Shown: one piece after another, positions 1 to 6,175 of the stretch
Numbering within the stretch: position 1 is the stretch's first letter
Layout of the letters: each line of letters starts with the position of its first letter
NCBI GenBank assembly: GCA_964344215.1
Contig: CAYFMP010000091.1
Coordinates: 1 to 13,139, forward strand
Direction of reading: 5' to 3'
From: CAYFMP01 sp964344215
GTDB taxonomy: Bacteria > Pseudomonadota > Alphaproteobacteria > Rhodospirillales > Casp-alpha2
DNA: 13,139 nucleotides
Notes under the pieces: generated by a model
The model's database searches: none
The model's input: the letters and a program-made list of their open reading frames with translations, nothing else
Told to the model about the DNA's origin: nothing
Position numbers and translations under genes: made by a program

Positions 1-2
1 TC

Positions 3-272
3 GCCTTCATGGCCTTCGTGCTGATCGTCGACGGCGGCCAGGCGGTGCTGGCCAACGCCCTGCGCGGCCGCCAGGACGTGTGGGTGCCGTGCGCCATGCA
101 GACGTTCTCGTTCTTCGGAATCATGGTGCCGGTCGCCTACGTTCTCATCTTCGTCCTCGGCGGCGACGCCGGCGGCCTGCCCAGGGGCATCCTGGTCGGC
201 AGTTCAGTCTCGATGGTGCTGCTCGGGTGGCGTTTCTACCGACTGTGCCATAACGACCGGGATCAGCCGTGA
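3..272 (+). CDS. MATE family efflux transporter, C-terminal part (5' end outside window)
   Basis: The reading frame is open to the left edge and stops with TGA at 270-272, leaving about 90 residues. The fragment has the layout of the last helices of a MATE (NorM/DinF-type) multidrug or organic cation exporter. A motif near its start, DGGQAVLANALRGRQDVWVP, resembles the family's conserved 'DGxQxxxxxALRGxGDxxxP' before helix 10. Two hydrophobic segments follow, separated by a Gly-rich loop, then a short charged cytoplasmic tail. MATE proteins are inner-membrane antiporters driven by H+ or Na+ and usually have 12 helices and about 450 residues, so roughly four fifths lies upstream. It converges on the minus-strand gene at 315-902 with 42 bases between the stops and no convincing terminator. 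The substrate cannot be inferred. Confidence 0.8.
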   Translation, partial: AFMAFVLIVDGGQAVLANALRGRQDVWVPCAMQTFSFFGIMVPVAYVLIFVLGGDAGGLPRGILVGSSVSMVLLGWRFYRLCHNDRDQP

Positions 273-314
273 AAGCGCTTGCGCCAGGACGATCGGCTGC
301 GGCGTCGAAATGGA

Positions 315-902
315 TCAAAACCCGGCCAGGATGATGCCCGGCTGCTGGACCAGATAGAACAGCCCGTCCGGCGTCGGGTCGGTAATATAGAACTTGAAAC
401 GCGCCACATCGCTGACCGGTACCCGACCGGAGAAGAATTGAAGGCGGTCGGCCGGTTCGTCCAAGGTTCGTATTCCGGTGAACCGATCGGCCCTGGGGGC
501 TCCACCCAAGGTACCGGCCTGGTCGAAACTGAGGCCGTCTTCATAGGGACTCTCGTCGGTCACAACCTGGCGCAGTTCGACGTCGAACGACGTCCAACTG
601 ATCTTGCTGCGGTTGATGACGACCTTGATGACCGAGAGGTTCAGCATCGATACGGCCGGCAGATGAGCGCCGGCCGCGCCGCCGGGCCCTTGCGTGCCGC
701 GCACGGTCAGGATCGCCGGGCCCGGGCCGGTGTATTCCTCGACGACGACGGGATCGGCGGTCGCGCCGCTGCCGGTAACGGAAAGCAGGCGGAAGCCGCC
801 CAACTCGTCGCTGAACGAGAGACCTGCGCTGGAAAATTCCGCTGCTTCCGAGCGGAAAGACAGCAAGGCCAAGATTACAAGCAGTGGCAATATCCTTCGC
901 AC
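315..902 (-). CDS. Small exported protein of unknown function
   Basis: I do not recognise a named family. From a GTG start at 902 the product is 195 aa. It opens with a clear signal peptide (basic MRR, then a Leu/Ile-rich core, residues 4-16) and a probable cleavage near the Ala-Ala at 20-21, so it should be periplasmic or secreted. The mature part is rich in beta-prone segments and Gly/Pro turns (for example GLSFSDELGGFRLLSVTGSG near residue 27) and contains no cysteine after the signal. The frame also offers an ATG at 1010, 6 bases after the stop of the DMT transporter, which would add 36 mostly basic residues in front of the signal peptide. I prefer the GTG because it puts the hydrophobic core at the N-terminus, although neither start has a good Shine-Dalgarno sequence. 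It is probably the last gene of the minus-strand run. Confidence 0.7.
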   Translation of the reverse strand: MRRILPLLVILALLSFRSEAAEFSSAGLSFSDELGGFRLLSVTGSGATADPVVVEEYTGPGPAILTVRGTQGPGGAAGAHLPAVSMLNLSVIKVVINRSKISWTSFDVELRQVVTDESPYEDGLSFDQAGTLGGAPRADRFTGIRTLDEPADRLQFFSGRVPVSDVARFKFYITDPTPDGLFYLVQQPGIILAGF

Positions 903-1016
903 CGGCCCATCGTAGCACGGAATAGCCCGGCCCCGCCTCAAGATGCCGTGACGTCGGAATCGAGACCTCCGGCCGGAACCGGCGAATCGCTGGGAAGGCC
1001 TTCCTCTCATCGCGCT

Positions 1017-1934
1017 TTACAGTATTGGCGTCGGCTTGCGCCTAAGCCCGCTCAGCGCGTTGCCGGCGATGGCGGCCAGCAGCACGGCGCCGCCGAACAG
1101 GGTGTAGAGCCCGGCCACCTCACCGAACACAATCCACACCCACAGCGGCCCCAGCACCACCTCGGTCATCGACAGCAGCGCCAGCTCGGCGGCCGGCACC
1201 GCCTTCGAGCCTATGGTGTAGACGGTTAGTCCGGCGCCGACCTGAAAGACGCCCAGGGCCAGCGCGACCATGATGTCGTTGGCGGGAACGGCCAGCGTGT
1301 ATCCGGCTCCGTAACAGACACTCCCCGACACGGCTACGGCGAACAGGCCGGCCAGGAACACGGTCGGCATCATGTCGTCGAGCTTGCGCCGGCGCAGCGC
1401 GATGGTGAAGACGGCGAACCCCAATGCGGAAACCAGCGCGGCTGCGTTCCCTTGCAGGTAGCCGAGCGAGATGCCTTCCCAGACCATCAGGGAGATGCCG
1501 GCGACGGCGACCGTCATGGCGATCCAGGTCGCCCGGCGTACAGTTTCGCCGAGGACGATCCAGCCGAGGAGGGCCGCGAAGAACGGCGCCGCCGCGAACA
1601 GGAACATGGCGTTGGCGACCGTCGTCGTCTGGATGGCGAAGATGCCGCCGGTGAACGCCAGCACCAGCGCCAGGCCGCCGATGACGCCGGCGGTGCCGGC
1701 CTTGCCGATGACTTCCAGCGGCCGGCCGCCGGAACGCACGGCGATAACGACGAACAGGAACGACGCCAGGGCGCACGACCGGTAGAACAGGATCTGCCAG
1801 ACGTTGGCCGCCTCCATGAAGCGGATGCCGAGTCCCATCGTCGACCAGAAGACGCCGGCAAGGAGGACGAGAAGAACGCCGCGCCGGTAGGTTAGCGCCG
1901 AAGGGGCGAGCGCGGCTTGGACGGCTTCGGTCAT
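1017..1934 (-). CDS. EamA/DMT superfamily transporter (10 TM, RhaT/YdcZ/PecM-like exporter)
   Basis: This 305-aa integral membrane protein has the two-repeat layout of the drug/metabolite transporter superfamily: about ten hydrophobic helices in two EamA domains (roughly residues 18-150 and 160-295). Family signatures are visible: an aromatic FWSTMGL turn in helix 1, FYRS after helix 2, and an 'ALLGWIVLGETV' segment at the end of the first repeat, mirrored by 'GPLWVWIVFGEV' near the end of the second. The ATG at 1934 is preceded by GGAAAGG about 10 bases upstream. DMT members of this kind mostly export amino acids or small metabolites. The D-amino-acid genes upstream on the same strand make an amino-acid-related substrate possible, but this is only inference. 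It lies 135 bases downstream of the phytase-like gene and may have its own promoter. Confidence 0.9.
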   Translation of the reverse strand: MTEAVQAALAPSALTYRRGVLLVLLAGVFWSTMGLGIRFMEAANVWQILFYRSCALASFLFVVIAVRSGGRPLEVIGKAGTAGVIGGLALVLAFTGGIFAIQTTTVANAMFLFAAAPFFAALLGWIVLGETVRRATWIAMTVAVAGISLMVWEGISLGYLQGNAAALVSALGFAVFTIALRRRKLDDMMPTVFLAGLFAVAVSGSVCYGAGYTLAVPANDIMVALALGVFQVGAGLTVYTIGSKAVPAAELALLSMTEVVLGPLWVWIVFGEVAGLYTLFGGAVLLAAIAGNALSGLRRKPTPIL

Positions 1935-1975
1935 GATGGGATCGCCTTTCCGGCTGATGGCGGGTTCGATTCGGG

Positions 1976-2007
1976 AAAATAGGACGCCTAACCAGCGGCC
2001 TTGTCAA
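1976..2007 (-). promoter_or_regulatory. Possible sigma-70-type promoter for the DMT transporter gene
   Basis: On the minus strand a perfect TTGACA (2007-2002) is followed by TATTTT (1981-1976). The 20-base spacing is longer than the optimal 17, so this is a weak candidate. It lies about 42 bases upstream of the ATG at 1934. Confidence 0.3.
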
Positions 2008-2069
2008 CAACCGCGAGCGGCCTTTGACGGCGGCCGGCCGGGGCCGCTCGAGCGCGGCATGGGCGCCGC

Positions 2070-3074
2070 CTATTCGAGCAGTTCGAACATCATCAGCAGG
2101 GTGCGTTGATCGGCGCTGAAATTGTCGTCGGAGACCAGATAGACCAGGACCTCGCCGCGCGTCCCCCGCCGCGCCTCGATGCCCTCGAAGTTGTCCATGG
2201 TCAGCGGCGGCCGCAGTTCGGCGACGGTGTCGCCAATGAGCCGGGCGCCGGCCTCGATTGCACCGGCGGCGACGCGTTTCAGGCGGACGGCGTTTTCGCC
2301 GCGCGCCGTGAACATACGCTCGAGCACCAGAACGTCGCCGTCCGGGTGGGTCGCCGCGCCGGTAACCCGAAAGCCGTCCGTCGCCAGATACGTCAATACC
2401 GACCAGCCGCTGTCGTGGCTGACCCAGCCCAAGGCGGCGTCGCGGTTGCGTTTGCCCTCGCTCAACGCCAGCAGGCTGCCGTCGGCCAGCAGCGTCAGGG
2501 CCTCGACTCCGTTGTTGTTTGGCAGGTCCGGCATCTCGGGCGGTTCCGGCAACGGCTCCGGCACCGTCACCCCGGGCAGGTAGCGCCACAGTCGGTGACG
2601 GCGTTCGAAGGCGACGATCATTTCGCCCTCGACACCGGGGCTCATCGATTCGGCGTCGGCCTCGGCCTTTGACGACAAAGGGCGACCGTCAAGTCCGGCC
2701 AGGGAGCCGAGATCGGTATTTTCAAGCCCGGCCAGGCCACCCGCCCCGTCGTAGGCCAGGCGAGCCGAAAACCGGTGCCCGCCGTCGGAAAGCGCCACCA
2801 ACCGCCGGCCGTCTTCGCTGACGCCGAGCGCCGACAGTCCCCCGAAGCGGCTGTCGTCGGCGCTGAGGTGAAGACCGCCCCGATAGCGCAACCGCCCGAT
2901 CGTGTCGCGGTCCGGCTGGGTGGCGTCGAGGGCGACCGGCGCCACGTCGACGGCGATCGGCTCGGCAGCGACCGGATTCAGGGCCGGCCAGACGGCGAGC
3001 CCGGCGGCGAGGATGGCCGCGACGATGAGGCCGCAACCGCGAGGTAATCCGAACGTAGAGGCCTTGGCTGTCAT
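2070..3074 (-). CDS. Exported esterase-like activity of phytase family protein (PF13449-type beta-propeller)
   Basis: The product is 334 aa. A signal peptide (residues 1-37, hydrophobic core 16-30, cleavage after the Ala-Ala at 36-37) directs it to the periplasm or outside. The mature protein shows the recurring elements of the 'phytase-like' family: FGGLSALGVSEDG...ALSDGG (residues 77-99), a DAESMSPGVEGEMIVAFE block (140-157), NNNGVEALTLLADGSLLALSEG (187-207), and the late NFEGIEARR (295-303) followed by YLVSDDNFS (312-320). Each is a strand-turn-strand unit of the predicted propeller. Family members are annotated as phytase-like or esterase-like, but substrates are rarely known, so phytate hydrolysis should not be assumed. 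The ATG at 3074 has AAAGGCGG immediately upstream. It sits 72 bases downstream of the racemase-like gene on the same strand and could be co-transcribed. Confidence 0.85.
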   Translation of the reverse strand: MTAKASTFGLPRGCGLIVAAILAAGLAVWPALNPVAAEPIAVDVAPVALDATQPDRDTIGRLRYRGGLHLSADDSRFGGLSALGVSEDGRRLVALSDGGHRFSARLAYDGAGGLAGLENTDLGSLAGLDGRPLSSKAEADAESMSPGVEGEMIVAFERRHRLWRYLPGVTVPEPLPEPPEMPDLPNNNGVEALTLLADGSLLALSEGKRNRDAALGWVSHDSGWSVLTYLATDGFRVTGAATHPDGDVLVLERMFTARGENAVRLKRVAAGAIEAGARLIGDTVAELRPPLTMDNFEGIEARRGTRGEVLVYLVSDDNFSADQRTLLMMFELLE

Positions 3075-3146
3075 CCGCCTTTTGTAACGCCCCGGCCGGA
3101 CCGCCGCCAGCCCGGTTCCGCAACCGCTGTTCAGCTTGAAGGAAGG

Positions 3147-3962
3147 TCAGTCCGGAAGACCGAGTTCGAACAGCCGCCCCCATTCGGGTTGCGACGTTTC
3201 GACGCCGCTCAGGCGCAGGCAGTGCCAGGCCATGGCGTGGTTGCTCGACGTCACCGCCTTGCCGAGCTCGCTCTCGATGTCGCGGGCGACCTCGGCCAGG
3301 CGGACGGCGGTGCACGACACGAACACGCAATCGACGGCGTCGTGGCGGCCAAGTTCGAGGGCGGCTTGGCGGACCGAGGCGAGGTCGATGCGGCCGACCG
3401 TGTTGTCGTTCTCCTCGTTGAACGAGCCCATCACCGGCACCGATAAGCCGCGCTCCTCGATGTAGTCGCGCATGAAACGGTTGATGTCGTCTCGGTACGG
3501 CGTCAGCAGCGCGATGCGTTCGGCCCCGAGCGCCCTGAAGGCGGCCAGCGCGGCGGTGATCGGGGTCGTCGTCTTGGCCTCGGGGCGGACCTCGCGGATC
3601 AACTCGAAGACGCGTTCCTCGCCGATCACCATTGAAGCCGACGTGCAGCCGAAGGCGACGACGTCGAGGTCGAGGCCGGGCAGGATCAAATCGGCCGAGG
3701 CCGTAATGCGCCCCTCCATGTCTTTGAGGGTCTCGGGCGTGATGGTGGCCGAGTTGTAGATGCGCGATTCGTAGAAGGCGACGCCGTCCATGTCGATGAT
3801 CTTGCGGAACTCGTGCTCGACCGTCTGGTCGGAGGCCAGCACGATGAGACCGATGGCGGCCTGCTCGGCGATGCCGCCGTCGCATTGGAAGGGCATGTTG
3901 CGGAGATCGACCAGCAGGCCGTCGTCGGAGGTTTTTTCCTGTGCCTTCTTGGGTATCGCCAT
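3147..3962 (-). CDS. Asp/Glu racemase superfamily protein (maleate isomerase / arylmalonate decarboxylase / EutA-like)
   Basis: This 271-aa cytosolic enzyme has the two-half fold pattern of the Asp/Glu racemase superfamily. A first cysteine lies in VVAFGCTSASMVIG (Cys106) and a second in VFVSCTAVRLAE (Cys217). These match the positions of the catalytic pair in maleate isomerases and amino-acid racemases; arylmalonate decarboxylase keeps only the second. A PITAALAAFRALGAERIALLTPY segment (about 134-156) is the typical link between the halves. I chose the ATG at 3962 because GAGGGGAA ends 5 bases upstream. The frame also has an ATG at 3977, which forms an ATGA overlap with the dadA stop, and a GTG at 3983; both have poorer ribosome sites. 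It follows dadA directly, so a role in supplying or interconverting amino-acid isomers is plausible. Maleate or hydantoin-type substrates cannot be excluded. Confidence 0.82.
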   Translation of the reverse strand: MAIPKKAQEKTSDDGLLVDLRNMPFQCDGGIAEQAAIGLIVLASDQTVEHEFRKIIDMDGVAFYESRIYNSATITPETLKDMEGRITASADLILPGLDLDVVAFGCTSASMVIGEERVFELIREVRPEAKTTTPITAALAAFRALGAERIALLTPYRDDINRFMRDYIEERGLSVPVMGSFNEENDNTVGRIDLASVRQAALELGRHDAVDCVFVSCTAVRLAEVARDIESELGKAVTSSNHAMAWHCLRLSGVETSQPEWGRLFELGLPD

Positions 3963-3967
3963 GACGC

Positions 3968-3975
3968 TTCCCCTC
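3968..3975 (-). promoter_or_regulatory. Shine-Dalgarno site that decides the start of the racemase-like gene
   Basis: On the minus strand GAGGGGAA lies 5 bases before the ATG at 3962 and overlaps the dadA stop codon. It favours this ATG over the alternative ATG at 3977. Confidence 0.6.
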
Positions 3976-5221
3976 ATTCCCACGCAGCGCTTACAAAATC
4001 GAATTCCGACGCGCGCTCGGCGATCAGGTCGCTGGCGATGCGCGCCGCCCCGCAGGCCATGGTCCAGCCCATGTGGCCGTGGCCGGTGTTCATGATCAGG
4101 TTATTAAATCGTGTCCGCGCGATGATTGGAAGGCCTTCCGGGGTCATCGGCCTGAGCCCCGCCCAGTACTCGGCTTTTTCGTAATCGCCGCCGTCCGGAA
4201 ACAGCTGTTTGGCGACGGTGGTCATGTGGCGGAAATCGGCCGGCTTGTGGGAGCGGTCGTAGCCGGAGAACTCGGCCGTCGCGGTCAGCCGCAGGCGGTC
4301 GCCCAAGCGGGCATAGGCGACCAGGTTGTCCTCGTCGACGCCGCCCATGCGCGGTGCGCCGTTGCGTCCCTCGATAGGGACGGTCATCGAGTAGCCTTTG
4401 ACCGGATAGATCGGCAGCTTGAGGCCGAGCGGACGGGCTAGAATAGGACTGTCGCAACCGAGCGCCAGGACGTAGGTATCGGCCTTCAACTCGCTGCTGT
4501 CGGTGAGCACGCCGGTGATCGAACCTCCGTCCGTCTCGATCCGCCGGATCGCGGTGTCGAAGCGGAATTCGACGCCGAGCCTGTCGCGGCAGTGGTCGGC
4601 CAGGTTGCGGCTGAACATATGGGCATCGCCGCTGGCGTCGTTCGGCGAGAAGATGGCGCCGGCAAAGCGCTCCTTGACCGGCGCCAAGGCCGGATCCTTG
4701 GCGGCGGCCTGGTCGCGGTCGAGAATTTCCAGGGGTTGGCCGCCGTCGATCAGAATCTTGGCGTTGACGGCGCCGGCCTCGAACGTCGCCTGCGTCCGGT
4801 AGAGATACAGCGCGCCGTCGCTCTGGCCATCGAAGGCGACGCCGGTGTCGGCGACGACGTCCGCCATCTGGGACTGCGAATATACGCAGAGCTTGAGCTT
4901 GGCCGCCGTGTTGCGGCGCGCCCGATCGGCCGTGCATTGGCCGAGGAACTTCAAGAACCACGCCCACATTCGCGGGTCGGCCGAGAATTTGAGACGAAAC
5001 GCCTGGTCGTTCCGGTATAAGGACTTAAGCAGGATCTTTGGCGCCTTCGGCGACGCCCAAGCGTAGGCGTGGCCCGGCGCGATCAGTCCGGCGTTGGCGA
5101 AACTGGTCTCCAGCGCCGGTCCCTCGCGACGGTCGAGCACGGTGACGCGGTGTCCTTCGCGGGCCAGATAGTAGGCGGTGGTGACGCCGATGACCCCGCC
5201 GCCGAGGACCAGGATCTCCAT
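3974..5221 (-). CDS. dadA: D-amino-acid dehydrogenase (DadA-like FAD oxidoreductase)
   Basis: The product is 415 aa, close to E. coli DadA (432). It starts with an FAD-binding Rossmann motif, VLGGGVIGVTTAYYLAREG (Gly7, Gly9, Gly12), followed by an acidic residue at the end of beta-2 (VTVLDRREG). The DadA-type segment TSFANAGLIAPGHAYAWASP (about 40-59) and the C-terminal NTGHGHMGWTMACG block, which closes the FAD site, are both present. DadA oxidises D-amino acids to 2-imino/2-keto acids and passes electrons to the respiratory chain at the inner membrane. The ATG at 5221 has GGAGG about 12 bases upstream. The gene begins 27 bases after the Rid-family gene and its stop abuts the racemase-like gene, so the three look like one operon. 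Other glycine/D-amino-acid oxidases (DAO superfamily) are possible, but the overall match favours DadA. Confidence 0.9.
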   Translation of the reverse strand: MEILVLGGGVIGVTTAYYLAREGHRVTVLDRREGPALETSFANAGLIAPGHAYAWASPKAPKILLKSLYRNDQAFRLKFSADPRMWAWFLKFLGQCTADRARRNTAAKLKLCVYSQSQMADVVADTGVAFDGQSDGALYLYRTQATFEAGAVNAKILIDGGQPLEILDRDQAAAKDPALAPVKERFAGAIFSPNDASGDAHMFSRNLADHCRDRLGVEFRFDTAIRRIETDGGSITGVLTDSSELKADTYVLALGCDSPILARPLGLKLPIYPVKGYSMTVPIEGRNGAPRMGGVDEDNLVAYARLGDRLRLTATAEFSGYDRSHKPADFRHMTTVAKQLFPDGGDYEKAEYWAGLRPMTPEGLPIIARTRFNNLIMNTGHGHMGWTMACGAARIASDLIAERASEFDFVSAAWE

Positions 5222-5248
5222 CCGTCGGCCATCCTCCGAAGCTTTGGT

Positions 5249-5593
5249 CTAGAGCGCCGCGATCACCGCGATTTCGACCGTGAACTGCGGAAACGCGAGT
5301 TTCGATTCGACGCAGGCCCGGCCCGGCGTCTCGCCCGGGCTCACCCAGGCGTCCCACACCGAGTTCATCTCGTCGTAATCGCCCATGTCGGCCAGCCAGA
5401 TGGTGGCCGAAATCAGCTTCGACTTGTCGGTGCCGGCCTCCGCCAACAGGGCGTCGATGCGCTCGAGAATGTTGGTGGTCTGTTCGGCGGCGGTGCCGCC
5501 GGCGGCGTCGATGGCGACCTGGCCGGCCGTGTAGACGGTATCGCCGTGAACCACCGCCTGACTCATGCGGTCGCCGACCTCGATGCGTTTCAT
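5249..5593 (-). CDS. Rid family protein, YoaB-like (enamine/imine deaminase)
   Basis: At 114 aa this has the length of E. coli YoaB and closely resembles it along its whole course: a VVHGDTVYTAGQVA strand pair near residue 14, a TTNILERIDALLAEAGTDKSKL helix, the TIWLADMGDYDEMNSVWDAW block (about 64-83), and a PGRACVE segment. The Arg in that last segment aligns with the residue that binds the substrate carboxylate in active RidA proteins. Rid proteins form trimers and hydrolyse reactive imines or enamines such as 2-aminoacrylate to keto acid and ammonia in the cytosol. Directly upstream of a DadA-type dehydrogenase, the likely job is to clear the imino acids that enzyme makes. The ATG at 5593 follows an AAGGGGGGA stretch. 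Confidence 0.88.
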   Translation of the reverse strand: MKRIEVGDRMSQAVVHGDTVYTAGQVAIDAAGGTAAEQTTNILERIDALLAEAGTDKSKLISATIWLADMGDYDEMNSVWDAWVSPGETPGRACVESKLAFPQFTVEIAVIAAL

Positions 5594-5647
5594 GATGCTC
5601 GTCCCCCCTTATGTTTTGTGTCGGTGGCCTGGCGGCGGTCTCGACCG

Positions 5648-5995
5648 TCAAGAATGCGCGCAGTCGATGCAGGTCGGCGTGGTCGGGTCGTACTCCAGGC
5701 GTTTTTTCTCGATCTCTTCGCCGCAACTGACGCAATAGCCGAACTCGCCGTCCTCGATCCTCTTCAGCGCCGAATCGATACGCTGGATTTCGATGTGCCG
5801 GCGCTCCTCGGTGGCCAGTTGCATGGCCTGGTCCTGCAGCGCGTCCATGCGCGACAGCCGGCCGACCATGGATTGGTCGAGTTGGACCGGTTTGCGCGCT
5901 TCCTCGGTCGTTTCGGAGAGTTCTTCGACTTCCCGGCGCATGTCCGTCAAGCGCTTCTTGAACGCCTTGGCGTTGATTTTCGTATTTCTGGCCAT
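5648..5995 (-). CDS. DksA/TraR-type C4 zinc-finger protein
   Basis: The product is 115 aa. The N-terminal two thirds is charged and predicted helical/coiled-coil. The C-terminus has a four-cysteine zinc finger, CVSC (88-91) and CIDC (109-112), with the GEFGYCVSCGEEI context of the DksA/TraR family. DksA proteins insert a coiled coil into the RNA polymerase secondary channel and, with ppGpp, redirect transcription. This protein is shorter than E. coli DksA (151 aa). Instead of the DxxDxA coiled-coil tip it carries a conserved-looking LDQSMVGRLSRMDALQ stretch (39-54), so ppGpp-dependent DksA function is not assured. The ATG at 5995 has GGAG just upstream and a consensus -10 box about 50 bases away. 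It lies 54 bases before the Rid gene on the same strand and may be transcribed with it, though it has no obvious functional link. Confidence 0.88.
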   Translation of the reverse strand: MARNTKINAKAFKKRLTDMRREVEELSETTEEARKPVQLDQSMVGRLSRMDALQDQAMQLATEERRHIEIQRIDSALKRIEDGEFGYCVSCGEEIEKKRLEYDPTTPTCIDCAHS

Positions 5996-6041
5996 CGTCT
6001 CCGCCCGGTCCCGGCACGCGAAACCGTCCTCGTTCCTTGGA

Positions 6042-6047
6042 ATTATA
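6042..6047 (-). promoter_or_regulatory. Consensus -10 box upstream of the DksA-like gene
   Basis: The minus strand reads a perfect TATAAT here in an unusually AT-rich patch of the divergent intergenic region. No good -35 hexamer is seen 16-18 bases upstream, so an activator may be needed. The predicted leader is about 40 bases. Confidence 0.5.
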
Positions 6048-6100
6048 TAAGCCTGCCACCACGGATCGCACGGCGCAACCCCGGCTTCGCCCGGCTTTTC

Positions 6101-6129
6101 TTGATCGGCCCCGGAGCGTGCGGTATCAA
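6101..6129 (+). promoter_or_regulatory. Possible sigma-70-type promoter for argS
   Basis: TTGATC (6101-6106) and TATCAA (6124-6129) each match 4 of 6 consensus bases, with the ideal 17-base spacing, about 46 bases upstream of the argS start. Confidence 0.4.
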
Positions 6130-6175
6130 CCGGCAGTCAAACCCGCTGAACCGCCCCGCCGCTACGGCCGCCCCC

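Noticed and set aside
279..1229. 316-aa plus-strand frame
   Set aside because: It is opposite the exported protein and the DMT gene, rich in Gln/Arg/Gly with no recognisable domain.
1120..2589. 489-aa minus-strand frame spanning two genes
   Set aside because: Arg/Gly/Pro-rich composition and overlap with the DMT transporter and phytase-like gene in another frame mark it as a shadow.
5069..6175. Long upstream extension of the argS reading frame
   Set aside because: It is antisense to dadA, the Rid gene and the DksA-like gene, all with clear family matches. The typical ArgS N-terminus begins at 6176.
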